NCBI GenBank assembly: GCA_934663595.1
Contig: CAKUKM010000007.1
Location: forward strand, 1-64,000
Origin: an uncultured Clostridia bacterium
GTDB taxonomy: Bacteria; Bacillota; Clostridia; Christensenellales; Aristaeellaceae
Direction: 5' to 3'
DNA length: 64,000 bases
Under the pieces are notes generated by a model. That model worked only from the letters and a program-made list of their open reading frames with translations. It did no database searches and was not told the DNA's origin. Within the stretch, counting starts at the first letter, position 1. Every line of letters begins with the position of its first letter. Below are positions 50,913-59,885 of the stretch, piece by piece. A program made the position numbers and the translations under genes.

Positions 50913-52298
50913 ATGGAAGGTTTACGGAAGATGTTCGGCACGCAGGATATGACGGTGGGCAAGCCGCTGTCCAATCTCGCGTCATTCTCGATCCCGCTGC
51001 TGATCGGCAATTTCGCCCAGCAGATGTACAACACGGTCGATTCGATCGTGGTCGGCAAATACGTCGGCGATAATGCGCTGGCGGCGGTCGGCGCGAGCGG
51101 CCCGATTCTGAATCTGCTGATTCTGCTGTTCGTCGGCATTTCGACGGGCGCGGGCATCATGGTGGCGCAGTATTACGGCGCAAAGAAGCAGGAGGAGCTC
51201 TCCAAGACCATCGGCTCGTGCATGACGCTGATTCTGGTTTCCAGCGCGATCGTAATGCTGGTGGGCCCGCTGATTGCGCGGCCGCTGATTACGCTGCTCG
51301 GCACGCCCGATACCGTGGCGGGTATGGCGGTGGACTATCTGGTGATCATCTTTTTGGGCATTCTCGGCGGCGGCGCATACAATATCATCTCGGGCATCCT
51401 GCGCGGCATGGGCGATTCGTTCTATCCGCTGGTGTTCCTGGTTGTCGCGTGTCTGCTGAATATCGCGCTGGATCTTCTGTTCGTGTGCAAATTCCGAATG
51501 GGCGTTCCGGGCGTCGCGTGGGCCACGATCATCGCGCAGATGGTCTCGGGCGCGCTGTGCGTAATTCGCCTGCTGCGCATGAAGGATACCGTTCGAATCA
51601 CAAAAAAATCGCTGATTCCCGATCGATTGCTCACGGCGGAAATCGTGCGCCTCGGCCTGCCGTCCGGCCTTACGCAGGCGGTGTTCTCGATGGCCTCGAT
51701 CGTGGTGCAGCGGCTCACGAACAGCTTCGGCGAGCTGATCATGGCGGTGTCGGTCGTGGTCATGCGCGTGGACGGCTTTGCAATGCTGCCCAATTTCACG
51801 TTCGGCATCGCGCTGACCACGTTCGTCGGCCAGAATGTCGGCGCGGGCAGAATGGATCGCGTCCACGAGGGCGTGCGCTCCGGTTTGCGCGCGGGCCTCG
51901 CCATTGCGGCGGCACTGGTGGCGCTGATTCTGCTGGGCGGCCGGCCGCTGATGGGGCTGTTTACCGAAACGCAGGCGGTCGTGGACACGAGCATGCACAT
52001 GATGAAGATCCTGTCCGTGGGCTATATCGCCATGGCGATTACGCAGAGCCTGTCGGGCGTCATGCGCGGCGCGGGCGATACGGTCACGCCCATGTGGATT
52101 TCGTTGGTCACGACGGTCGTGATTCGCATGCCGCTTGCCTACCTGATCGCCTATCTCACGCGCTCCGAAGCGCAGCCGAACGGCACGCCGGACGCGCTGT
52201 TCATCTCGCTGCTGGTCGCCTGGATCTCCGGCGCGGTAATCACCAGCATCTTCTACAAGCGGGGCAAATGGAAAAAGAAGAGCGTGATGGTGGAATAA
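50913..52298 (+). CDS. MATE family efflux transporter
   Basis: A 461-residue cation-coupled exporter with 12 predicted membrane segments in two homologous halves. FSIPLLIGNFAQQMYNTVDSIVVGKYVG is the typical first helix pair. GAYNIISGILRGMGDSFYPL and SGVMRGAGDTVTPM mark equivalent positions in the two halves. The start is the ATG of MEGLRKM. The substrate (drug, flavin or metabolite) is not predictable. Confidence 0.93.
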   Translation: MEGLRKMFGTQDMTVGKPLSNLASFSIPLLIGNFAQQMYNTVDSIVVGKYVGDNALAAVGASGPILNLLILLFVGISTGAGIMVAQYYGAKKQEELSKTIGSCMTLILVSSAIVMLVGPLIARPLITLLGTPDTVAGMAVDYLVIIFLGILGGGAYNIISGILRGMGDSFYPLVFLVVACLLNIALDLLFVCKFRMGVPGVAWATIIAQMVSGALCVIRLLRMKDTVRITKKSLIPDRLLTAEIVRLGLPSGLTQAVFSMASIVVQRLTNSFGELIMAVSVVVMRVDGFAMLPNFTFGIALTTFVGQNVGAGRMDRVHEGVRSGLRAGLAIAAALVALILLGGRPLMGLFTETQAVVDTSMHMMKILSVGYIAMAITQSLSGVMRGAGDTVTPMWISLVTTVVIRMPLAYLIAYLTRSEAQPNGTPDALFISLLVAWISGAVITSIFYKRGKWKKKSVMVE

Positions 52299-52323
52299 AA
52301 AGAGAGAAAAAAGGGCCTTGCCC

Positions 52324-52383
52324 TATCCGGTTGCGAACCACAAAAAAGCTTCGTTCTTATCCAATTACGAACAACAAAAAAGC
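52324..52383 (+). repeat. Two imperfect 26-bp direct repeats
   Basis: 52324-52349 and 52358-52383 match at 22 of 26 positions, both ending in ACAAAAAAGC. They lie after the MATE stop and before two hairpins. Origin unknown. Confidence 0.6.
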
Positions 52384-52385
52384 AA

Positions 52386-52416
52386 GCAAATCGAGCCGCT
52401 TCCCGGCTCGATTTGC
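52386..52416 (+). terminator. Stem-loop after the MATE gene
   Basis: GCAAATCGAGCCG / CGGCTCGATTTGC with loop CTTCC. The tail is poor in T. Confidence 0.6.
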
Positions 52417-52454
52417 GTCATAATGGGAACAAAGGAACCGCCCGGAACAAGGAA

Positions 52455-52483
52455 GAAATCGGGTCGCTTCCCGACCCGATTTC
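52455..52483 (-). terminator. Stem-loop after the GntR gene
   Basis: GAAATCGGGTCG / CGACCCGATTTC with the same CTTCC loop as the previous stem-loop. It lies 8 bp beyond the GntR stop codon on the minus strand. The tail TTCCTTGTT is weak. Confidence 0.6.
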
Positions 52484-52490
52484 GATACGA

Positions 52491-53165
52491 TCAAACGTGG
52501 TAACAATTAAAAAGATGGTGGCGCATTTGGGTGTAGGCTAGGTCGGCGTCGCCGGAGGCTACCGCCTTGGCGATCTGGAGATGATCCTCCGTGCTCTGCG
52601 CGTAATCGTGCATCGTCGGAAAGCCCATCAGCCGCATGTTGCGCAGCTGCTTGGCCGAGGACGTGTAAAAGCTCAGGAGTACGCGATTGCGCGCCATCCG
52701 CGCCAGCTCCAGATGAAAGCTGAAACCGACGTTGATCTGCGTGGTCCGGTCCTCAATGCCGCGCATCCGCTCCACGATTTCAAATAGCCGATTGACCTCT
52801 TCAGGGGTCGCATTGCGCGCCGCCATCGCCGCCAGCTGCGGCTCGAGCACATATCGCGCCTGAACCAGCTCGGATAAAGCGTCCGGATGCGCCATGATCG
52901 CCGAAAGCGCCTGCGCCTCCAGAATTACGTTCGCGCGATCGGACACAAAAGTGCCCGAACCGTTTACCGGGCGCAAAAGGCCCAGAATCGTAAGACTCCG
53001 TATCGCGCCGCGAATCGTGTTCCGGCTCACGTCAAACCGCGCGGCCAGCTGCTGTTCCGACGGCATGCGCGCGCCGGCCGGATATTCCTCGGAGCGGATC
53101 ATCTCCATGATCCGCTCCGATACGTCCTCGTAGAGCTTGGTGCGGCTGATCTGATCCGCACTCAT
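52491..53165 (-). CDS. GntR family regulator, FadR/FCD type
   Basis: A 224-residue regulator. The winged helix contains GARMPSEQQLAARFDVSRNTIRGAI. The C-terminal FCD domain has the metal-binding Asp and His residues (HLELARMARN, STEDHLQIAKAV, MRHHL). It binds an organic acid or related ligand. It overlaps the cyclodeaminase gene by ATGA, making it the third gene of the operon that starts at 55328 and probably its own regulator. Confidence 0.92.
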   Translation of the reverse strand: MSADQISRTKLYEDVSERIMEMIRSEEYPAGARMPSEQQLAARFDVSRNTIRGAIRSLTILGLLRPVNGSGTFVSDRANVILEAQALSAIMAHPDALSELVQARYVLEPQLAAMAARNATPEEVNRLFEIVERMRGIEDRTTQINVGFSFHLELARMARNRVLLSFYTSSAKQLRNMRLMGFPTMHDYAQSTEDHLQIAKAVASGDADLAYTQMRHHLFNCYHV

Positions 53166-54148
53166 CGCGCCATGTCGAAGAGCGCCGGCGCTTCGCCCGC
53201 CGCCTTCAGCTTTTCCAGAAGCAGCCCGCCGACCGCCACATCCAGCATGCCGGTGCCGATAATCTGCGCGTAAATGTAATCGTCCGGGTTCACGCGCGCC
53301 GGCTGCTTGCCCGCCAATACGTCCGGAATCACAATGTCAAACGATTCGGCCGTGATTTCGCCCATCTCCGCGAGCTCCTTGACGTTGCCGCGGTGCAGCG
53401 ACTGGCCCACATGATCGGTCGCAATGCGATCGGCTTTGCGCACGCAGTCGAAGCTCGTCTCGCGGAACGAACCCATCGTCATCACCAGCGTGCCCTTCTG
53501 AATCCAGTCGTATTCCACCAGATTCGCGTTCGCGTTCGTGACCGTGATGATTACGTTCGCGCCGCGGCAGGCCGCTTCGTTCGACGCGCACTTCACGAAC
53601 CGAAAGCCCGCGTCCGGGAAGCGCTGAATGAATCGATCCATCGCCGCATCCGAAATGTCGCTCAGGCGCACCTCCTTGAGCGGCAGCACCTTGCTCATGC
53701 ACAGCAGACTCATATAGCCCTGAAGGCCCGTGCCGATGATGGTCACGACGTCCGTCGACGACGCGAGCAGCTTTGCCATGATCGCCGGCTGCGCGCCGGT
53801 GCGCAAATCGTTGATCCAGTTTCCGCTGATCACCGCGCGCAGCACGCCCGTGCGCGAATCGGTAATCATCAGGTTCGCCATAATGTACGGAAGGCCCAGC
53901 GCGCGGTTTGCGTCGTAGCCGCCGACGAGCTTGATTCCGGCCACGTCCATCGGCTGAATGTAGGCGGGCATGGCGTTGAACCAGCCGCCGATTCCCTGGC
54001 TGGTCAGGTCGGTGGTGATCTTGTTCGGCATCACGACCTTGCCCTCGCCGTACCAGCGCCAGGTTTTTTCCACGCAATCAATGACGTCCTCCGGCGTGAG
54101 ATACTTTTTCGCGAGCTCCTCGCCGATGATCATCGCTTTCTGTTCCAT
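53162..54148 (-). CDS. Ornithine cyclodeaminase / mu-crystallin family protein
   Basis: A 328-residue NAD(P)-binding protein. IIGTGLQGYMSLLCM is the Rossmann loop, and MPNKITTDL, NDLRTGAQPAIMAKLL and a late TDHVGQSLHRG region are family hallmarks. Members act as ornithine cyclodeaminase, ketimine reductase or alanine dehydrogenase, so an amino acid or imine substrate is expected. The second ATG (MEQKAM) has the better spacing from GAGGGA. It sits between a Gfo/Idh oxidoreductase and a GntR regulator. Confidence 0.9.
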   Translation of the reverse strand: MEQKAMIIGEELAKKYLTPEDVIDCVEKTWRWYGEGKVVMPNKITTDLTSQGIGGWFNAMPAYIQPMDVAGIKLVGGYDANRALGLPYIMANLMITDSRTGVLRAVISGNWINDLRTGAQPAIMAKLLASSTDVVTIIGTGLQGYMSLLCMSKVLPLKEVRLSDISDAAMDRFIQRFPDAGFRFVKCASNEAACRGANVIITVTNANANLVEYDWIQKGTLVMTMGSFRETSFDCVRKADRIATDHVGQSLHRGNVKELAEMGEITAESFDIVIPDVLAGKQPARVNPDDYIYAQIIGTGMLDVAVGGLLLEKLKAAGEAPALFDMAR

Positions 54149-54158
54149 ATGCATTCCC

Positions 54159-55328
54159 TCATTTCTGAATCGGCAGCGCGCAGGGCAGCGTCACGTTTCC
54201 ATCCGCATCCGGGAACGGGGAGAGATCGTCGGCGCGAAGCGGCTCGCGCTGCGCGGGATCGCGGAAGTCCGGAATGCGATAGGGCTTGCCGTTTTCCAGG
54301 CAGCTGCGCCAGCCGAGAATGCCCGCCGCCGACATCGCCACGGCGCGATAGACATTGAAGAACGGCTCTTCCTCGCCCTTCAGGCAATTTGCAAAATGCG
54401 TCGCGACGAAATAGTCGCCGCCGCCGTGGCCCGCGCCGTTGGCCGGCTCCGGAACGTTCGGCGCATAGAGCTGGCTTGCGGATTTGCCCTCCGGAATCAG
54501 CCACGGCTGATAGGTGAGGTACACGTTCTCGCCGGCCGCACGTCCGGTTTCCGCCGAGCCGTTTTCGCCCACGATGCGATAGCCCGAGCGCGAGCCCATC
54601 GCGGTGCAGCCGGTGAAGCGGAAGAGCGCGCCGTCGTCGGTGATGCAGGTCATCATGCCGATCGCGTCGTAATTGTGGCGCACGTCGTTGTATTGATAGA
54701 GCACGTCGGAATGCACGGCATAGGCGCTGACCGAAACGGGCATTTCGCCGGTCGCGTACATCAGCGGGCCCAGCGCGTGGGTGCAGTAATACGTGCGCGG
54801 CATGTAGGCGCGCCAGTGATATTTGCCGGGCGTGAGCGCGATCAGATCCTCGCGCGTCGCGGTGTGGTTGTATTCGCCCTCGGCATACAGTATCCGGCCG
54901 AGCGATCCGCCCTGGACCAGATTCGTGATCTCGCGCATCGGGCGGGAGAACGGGTAATTCTCCGCCAGCATGTATTTGCGGCCCGTGCGCTCGACCGCCT
55001 CGACCAGCTCCACGCATTCGCGCAGCGTGATCGCCGCGGTGCATTCGCTCAATACGTCGATGCCGCGCTCCATCGCCTGAATCGCGGCGGGCGCGTGCTC
55101 GCAGAAGTAATTGCAGAGCACCACCGCGTCGATTCCGCTCTGAAGGAGCTCGTCGTAGGTTTTGCACACCTGAATTTGAGATCCGCAGTGCTTGACCGCA
55201 TCCGCGACGCGCGCTTCATCCGAATCGCAGACCGCCCAGATTTCCGTGTCCGGAAGCGCGTGGAACTGGCGAACGTATTCCATGCCGCGCCAGAGACCGA
55301 AAACGCCGATTTTAAGCTTGCCCATCAT
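54159..55328 (-). CDS. Gfo/Idh/MocA family oxidoreductase
   Basis: A 389-residue dehydrogenase. The N-terminal motif is unusual: GVFGLWRGMEYVRQF replaces the normal GxGxxG loop, so cofactor binding may differ. VLSECTAAITLRECVELV occupies the place of the catalytic Lys segment, with Glu-Cys instead of Glu-Lys-Pro, which hints at altered or lost redox activity. The YMPRTYYCTHALGPLMYATG segment is conserved in this subgroup. It is the first gene of the operon, with AAGGAG 6 nt before the ATG. Confidence 0.88.
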   Translation of the reverse strand: MMGKLKIGVFGLWRGMEYVRQFHALPDTEIWAVCDSDEARVADAVKHCGSQIQVCKTYDELLQSGIDAVVLCNYFCEHAPAAIQAMERGIDVLSECTAAITLRECVELVEAVERTGRKYMLAENYPFSRPMREITNLVQGGSLGRILYAEGEYNHTATREDLIALTPGKYHWRAYMPRTYYCTHALGPLMYATGEMPVSVSAYAVHSDVLYQYNDVRHNYDAIGMMTCITDDGALFRFTGCTAMGSRSGYRIVGENGSAETGRAAGENVYLTYQPWLIPEGKSASQLYAPNVPEPANGAGHGGGDYFVATHFANCLKGEEEPFFNVYRAVAMSAAGILGWRSCLENGKPYRIPDFRDPAQREPLRADDLSPFPDADGNVTLPCALPIQK

Positions 55329-55395
55329 TCATTTCTCCTTTGCCATAGTTTTTGTTATCATTGTCATGCGCTTTGCATTTGTTTTTCCTGATGCC

Positions 55396-55424
55396 AGTAT
55401 AGCAGATTCCCGGGCGCAATTCAA
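55396..55424 (-). promoter_or_regulatory. Promoter of the Gfo-cyclodeaminase-GntR operon
   Basis: Minus strand TTGAAT (55419-55424) and TATACT (55396-55401) with a 17-bp spacer. Confidence 0.75.
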
Positions 55425-55449
55425 TGTCTTTTTGGGTACAGCTTGGGTC

Positions 55450-55478
55450 TTGAGCTGAGAAGGAATGTATGGTATAAT
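55450..55478 (+). promoter_or_regulatory. Promoter of the DUF1622 gene
   Basis: TTGAGC (55450-55455) and TATAAT (55473-55478) with a 17-bp spacer, 40 bp before the ATG. Confidence 0.8.
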
Positions 55479-55518
55479 TAGAGCCTGAAATGCATACATG
55501 GGAAGGGGCGCTGCGCAC

Positions 55519-55860
55519 ATGTTCGAGGCGGTCGAAGGGGTATTCAAACAGGTGATTCGCTATAGCACGCTGCTGATGGAGGCGGCGGGCATGATCGTGA
55601 TTCTGGTCACGGCCGTGACCTGCTTTATCGGCTTTTTCCGCCATAAGGAGGGGCTGCGCGTGCGTCTGGCGGAGGGCATTTCGCTGGCGCTGCTGTTCAA
55701 GATGGGCGGCGAGGTGCTGCGCACCGTGATCGTGCATACGTGGGACGAGCTCGCGATTCTGGCGGCGATCATCGTAATTCGCGGATTGCTTACGTTCCTT
55801 TTGAGCTGGGAGATCCGCAGCGAGAAGGCCGAGCAGAAGCGGGAGGCAATCGGTGAATGA
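55519..55860 (+). CDS. DUF1622 family membrane protein
   Basis: A 113-residue membrane protein with three hydrophobic segments. LMEAAGMIVILVTAVTCFIGFF is followed by a conserved RVRLAEGISLALLFKMGGEVLRTVI region and IIVIRGLLTFLLSWEI. It resembles DUF1622, found widely in bacteria with unknown function. An upstream in-frame ATG lies before the AAGGGG site, so 55519 is used. It overlaps the next gene by 8 nt. Confidence 0.88.
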   Translation: MFEAVEGVFKQVIRYSTLLMEAAGMIVILVTAVTCFIGFFRHKEGLRVRLAEGISLALLFKMGGEVLRTVIVHTWDELAILAAIIVIRGLLTFLLSWEIRSEKAEQKREAIGE

Positions 55861-56803
55861 GATCCTGATTCTCGGCGCGGCGATCGGCGACGTGCTGGTG
55901 TATCCGGCGCGCGCGGAGATGATGAATCGCCCGTCCAGCGCGGCGCGCGTGCGCGTTTCCACCGGCGGCGACGCGCTGAATGAATCGACGGTGCTCGCGC
56001 GGCTGGGCCATGCGCCGGCGCTGGGAACGGTGCTCGGCGCGGACGACATGGCGAAGCTGATCGAGGCGCACTGCGCGCGCGAGGGCGTTCGCCTGATCGC
56101 GCGGGTAAATCCCGAAATCGATACGGGCGTCAACGTGGTGCTGGTGGAGGAAAGCGGCGAGCGGCGGTTCATCACCAATCCGCAGGGCAGTCTGCGCCGC
56201 TTCTCGCTTACGGACGCGCGCGCCGTTTTGAATGATAACGCGTTTTCGGAATGCCGCATGCTGTGCCTGGCCAGCATGTTCGTCTCGCCCGAATTGTCGC
56301 TTGCCGATATGGAGGCGCTGTTTGCCCATGCGCGCGCGGCGGGAAAGATCGTCTGCGCGGACGCGACGCAGTGCAAAAACGGCGAAACGCTTGCGGATGC
56401 GGCGGGCGCGCTTTCGCAGCTCGATTATTTCTTTCCGAACGCGGAGGAAGCGCGGCTTCTGACCGGCGCGCAGGACGATCGGGAGGCGGCGCGGCTTTTG
56501 ATCGGCGCGGGCGCGAAAAACGCGGTGATCAAGCGCGGCGGCGCGGGCTGCCTGATTGCCAATGCCGAGGGGCAAATCGCCGTTCCGGCCTATCGAACGA
56601 ATTGCGTGGATACCACCGGCGCGGGAGACACGTTTTCCGCGGCGTTTCAGGCGGCGCTGCTCGAGGGGCGCGGAATTGCGGAATGCGGCGCGTTCGCGTG
56701 CGCGGCGGCGTCGATCTGCGTGGAAAATCTGAGCGCGACGGGCGAGAAGCTCGACCAGGACGAAATCGAGCGCCGCGCGCGGGCGATCCTAAATCAAATG
56801 TAA
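55853..56803 (+). CDS. PfkB family carbohydrate kinase
   Basis: A 316-residue ribokinase-type kinase. The N-terminal substrate lid region has VRVSTGGDALNESTVLARLG, and the C-terminal signature DTTGAGDTFSAAF holds the catalytic Asp. It phosphorylates a sugar or nucleoside. The start is GTG, overlapping the DUF1622 gene. The substrate (fructose, ribose, 2-keto-3-deoxygluconate or another) is not decided. Confidence 0.92.
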   Translation: MNEILILGAAIGDVLVYPARAEMMNRPSSAARVRVSTGGDALNESTVLARLGHAPALGTVLGADDMAKLIEAHCAREGVRLIARVNPEIDTGVNVVLVEESGERRFITNPQGSLRRFSLTDARAVLNDNAFSECRMLCLASMFVSPELSLADMEALFAHARAAGKIVCADATQCKNGETLADAAGALSQLDYFFPNAEEARLLTGAQDDREAARLLIGAGAKNAVIKRGGAGCLIANAEGQIAVPAYRTNCVDTTGAGDTFSAAFQAALLEGRGIAECGAFACAAASICVENLSATGEKLDQDEIERRARAILNQM

Positions 56804-56813
56804 GGAGAATACC

Positions 56814-57761
56814 ATGAACGATTGGATGCAGGTGAAGGTACTGACCACGACCGCGGGCGCGGATCTGGTTTCGGAAATACTGCTCGAGGCGGGCAGCGAG
56901 GGCACGATGATCGAGGACAGAAACGACGTGTTCGAAAATCAGCGCCCCGAGGGACAGTGGGACATCATCGATACGGCGATTGCCGACCGCATCGGCGAGG
57001 ACGTGAAGGTCACGGGCTATTATCCGATCGATGAAAATCGCGACCGCGTGCTTTCGAGCGTCGCGAGCGCGCTCGACCGGCTGCGCGCGCTTTCGCCGGA
57101 TACCGATCTGGGCAAGCTGGAAATTCAGGTGCAGGGCTTTGAAAACGAGGACTGGTCGGAGAGCTGGAAGAAGTCGTTTAAGCCGATTCATTTGGGCGAG
57201 CATATCGTGATCTGCCCCGGCTGGCTGAATTATGAAAAGCAGCCCGGCGAAAAGGTGATCGAAATCGATCCCGGCATGGCGTTCGGCACCGGCACGCACG
57301 AAACGACCGGCATGTGCGCGGCGCTGATCGAGAAATACGTTCAGCCCGGCCAGCGCGTGATCGACATCGGCACCGGCAGCGGCATTCTCGCAATCGTCGC
57401 GGCGCATATGGGCGCGGGCGAGGTGCTCGCGACCGATCTGGACGCGGTGGCGGTGCGCGTGGCGGCGGAAAATGCGCATTTGAACGGCTTCGGCGAAAAG
57501 ATCGATTGCCGCTGCGGCGATTTGCTGGACGTGGTGGACGTGTCGGGCGACGTGGTCATCGCCAATATCATCGCGGACGTGATTCTGATGCTGGCGAAGC
57601 CCGTGCGCGAGCGGATTGTGCCCGGCGGCATTTTCATCTGCTCCGGCATCGCGATCGACCGGCGCGAGGACGTGCGCCGCGCGCTGCTGGAAAACGATTA
57701 TGAAATTCTCGACGAGCCCGTGAAGGGCGAATGGGCGGCGTTTGCCGCGAGGAAGCGCTGA
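56814..57761 (+). CDS. prmA: Ribosomal protein L11 methyltransferase
   Basis: A 315-residue SAM-dependent enzyme that methylates ribosomal protein L11 on Lys residues. It has an N-terminal substrate domain (WMQVKVLTTTAGADLVSEIL), the linker DWSESWKKSFKPIHLG, the FGTGTHETT motif, the SAM loop IDIGTGSGILAIVAA, and the catalytic-loop NIIADVI (in place of the usual NIL). AAGGAGA precedes the ATG. It is the first of the translation-related genes that run to rpsU. Confidence 0.95.
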   Translation: MNDWMQVKVLTTTAGADLVSEILLEAGSEGTMIEDRNDVFENQRPEGQWDIIDTAIADRIGEDVKVTGYYPIDENRDRVLSSVASALDRLRALSPDTDLGKLEIQVQGFENEDWSESWKKSFKPIHLGEHIVICPGWLNYEKQPGEKVIEIDPGMAFGTGTHETTGMCAALIEKYVQPGQRVIDIGTGSGILAIVAAHMGAGEVLATDLDAVAVRVAAENAHLNGFGEKIDCRCGDLLDVVDVSGDVVIANIIADVILMLAKPVRERIVPGGIFICSGIAIDRREDVRRALLENDYEILDEPVKGEWAAFAARKR

Positions 57762-57762
57762 A

Positions 57763-58497
57763 ATGGCCTCGTTCTATTTGAGCGAGCCGCGCGAGACGGG
57801 CGAAATTGCGCTTCTGGCGGCGGAGGAAGGCAAGCACGTATTGAAGGTGCTGCGAATGGGCGTGGGCGACGAGCTCTGCGCGATCGACGGCTGCGGCGGC
57901 CGATTTGACGCGGAAATCGATTCGGTCGAGGGCGGTGAGGTGCGCGTAAGGCTCCTGAATCGCCTGCCGGACAACGAAGCCGCCGTTCGCATTACGCTCT
58001 ATCAGGGCCTTCCGAAGGCGGATAAGCTCGATTTCATCGTTCAGAAATGCACCGAGCTGGGCGGCGCGCGCGTATGCCCGGTCAAAATGGAGCGCTCGAT
58101 CGTGAAATCGGACGCGAAGGACGGAATCAAGCGCCGCGAACGGCTGGAAAAGATTGCGCGCGAGGCCACGAAGCAGTGCCGCCGCGCGTCCGCGCCGGAA
58201 ATTGTCGAGCCGCTTTCATGGAAGCAGACGCTCGCGCGGCTGCGGGAGCACGAGCTGGTGCTCGTTCCCTGGGAGGACGCGCGCGGCGCGCGCATGAAGG
58301 ACGTTGCCGAAAAGCGCCCGAATGTGCGCGATCTCGGAATTGTGATCGGCCCGGAGGGCGGCATGACCGAAGCCGAGGTGGACGCAATGCGGCAAATCGG
58401 CGCGCAGGCGATTACGCTGGGCCCGAGAATACTGCGCGCGGAAACCGCGGCGGTTGCGTCCGTCGCCATGGCGATGACGCTGTGGGGCGATCTGTAA
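57763..58497 (+). CDS. rsmE: 16S rRNA m3U1498 methyltransferase
   Basis: A 244-residue SPOUT-fold enzyme that methylates U1498 of 16S rRNA. Family segments: an N-terminal PUA-like domain with HVLKVLRMGVGDEL, ALPKADK-like GLPKADKLDFIVQKCTELG, and the knotted SAM site IGPEGGMTEAEV and LGPRILRAETA. The start codon follows the prmA stop by one base, so it is coupled to prmA. Confidence 0.95.
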   Translation: MASFYLSEPRETGEIALLAAEEGKHVLKVLRMGVGDELCAIDGCGGRFDAEIDSVEGGEVRVRLLNRLPDNEAAVRITLYQGLPKADKLDFIVQKCTELGGARVCPVKMERSIVKSDAKDGIKRRERLEKIAREATKQCRRASAPEIVEPLSWKQTLARLREHELVLVPWEDARGARMKDVAEKRPNVRDLGIVIGPEGGMTEAEVDAMRQIGAQAITLGPRILRAETAAVASVAMAMTLWGDL

Positions 58498-58583
58498 TTG
58501 CAAAGGATACCGGAATCGCGAGCGCGTTTCATTGCGGCGATTGTCGCGCCGCGGGGGAAAGCGAATTATAAAGAGGAGTAATT

Positions 58584-59879
58584 ATGCCAAGGATTGCCGT
58601 ATATACGCTCGGCTGCAAGGTCAATCAATACGATACCGAGGCGATGCTCGAGCTGTTCGAGCGGGCGGGCTATGTTTCCGTGCCGTTTGATTCCGAGGCC
58701 GACGTGTATTTGATCAACACCTGCACCGTGACCGGCACGGGCGATCAGAAATCGCTGAAGACCGTGCGCCGCGTCGCGCGCCTGCATCCGGATTGCGCGA
58801 TCATCGTCTGCGGCTGCCTCGCGCAGCGCATGGCGGACGAAATTCTGCAGATGGACAATGTGCGCCTGGTGGTGGGCGTTACGCGGCGCGGCGAGGTCGT
58901 GGAGCTGCTGGAGCGCGCGCTGAATGCCAATACGCGCATCAGCGCGGTGGAAACGCTCAAAAACGCGCCGTTCGAGCGCCTCGCCGTATCGCGCCACGAG
59001 GGCAAAACCCGCGCGACGATGAAAATTCAGGAGGGCTGCGACCGGTGGTGCGCGTATTGCATCATTCCCGCGGTGCGCGGGCCGGTGCGGTCGATGCCGA
59101 TGAATGAGGTGCGCGCGGAGGCGCGGCGGCTGGCGGACGCGGGCTATCGCGAAATCGTCGTAACCGGCATTCACCTGGCCAGCTACGGCCGCGGAACGGA
59201 CGACCGGCTGATCGACGCGATCGCCGCCGTTCACGATACGCCGGGCGTGGAGCGCGTGCGGCTGGGCTCCTTGGAGCCGCTGGTCGCGGACGAGGCGTTT
59301 GCAAGGAGCCTTTCCGAAATGCCAGGGCTCGCGCGGCAGTTCCATCTCTCGCTCCAGTCCGGAAGCGCGGGCGTGCTCAAGCGCATGAACCGAAGGTATT
59401 CGCCGGAGGAATATCTGGCCGCGTGCGAAACGCTGCGCAGATTCATGCCCGAATGCGCGATTACCACGGATATCATCGCCGGCTTCCCGGGCGAAACCGA
59501 GCAGGAGTTTGAAGAGACCGAGGCGTTTATTCAGAAGGTTCGCTTTGCGCGGATTCACGTATTTCCCTATTCGCGGCGCTCGGGAACGCGCGCGGACCGG
59601 ATGGAAAATCAGGTGCCCGAATCGGTAAAGCACGAAAGAGGCCAAAAATTAATTCAAATCGGGAACAAAATGGAAACCGAGTACGTCTATAATAGCGTAG
59701 GAACGGTGCAGCGCGTGCTGTTTGAGCAGCCGGCGGGCGAGGGCCTGGCCGAGGGCTACACCGGAGAATACATACGCGTTCGCGCAAACGCCGCGCCGGG
59801 AGAGATGGCGTGCGTGCGCATCGTGCGAACGGAAGGCACGCTCGCCATTGGAGAAAGGCTGGCGGAGGACGGGAGGTGA
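58584..59879 (+). CDS. mtaB: tRNA t6A37 methylthiotransferase
   Basis: A 431-residue radical SAM enzyme adding a methylthio group to t6A37 of tRNA. It has an N-terminal domain with three Cys (TLGCKVNQYD, NTCTVT, CGCLAQ), the radical SAM cluster motif CDRWCAYC preceded by KIQEGC, and a C-terminal TRAM domain (GTVQRVLFEQ through EYIRVRA). It follows rsmE by 86 nt with AGAGGAG as ribosome site. Confidence 0.95.
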   Translation: MPRIAVYTLGCKVNQYDTEAMLELFERAGYVSVPFDSEADVYLINTCTVTGTGDQKSLKTVRRVARLHPDCAIIVCGCLAQRMADEILQMDNVRLVVGVTRRGEVVELLERALNANTRISAVETLKNAPFERLAVSRHEGKTRATMKIQEGCDRWCAYCIIPAVRGPVRSMPMNEVRAEARRLADAGYREIVVTGIHLASYGRGTDDRLIDAIAAVHDTPGVERVRLGSLEPLVADEAFARSLSEMPGLARQFHLSLQSGSAGVLKRMNRRYSPEEYLAACETLRRFMPECAITTDIIAGFPGETEQEFEETEAFIQKVRFARIHVFPYSRRSGTRADRMENQVPESVKHERGQKLIQIGNKMETEYVYNSVGTVQRVLFEQPAGEGLAEGYTGEYIRVRANAAPGEMACVRIVRTEGTLAIGERLAEDGR

Positions 59880-59885
59880 AGAACG

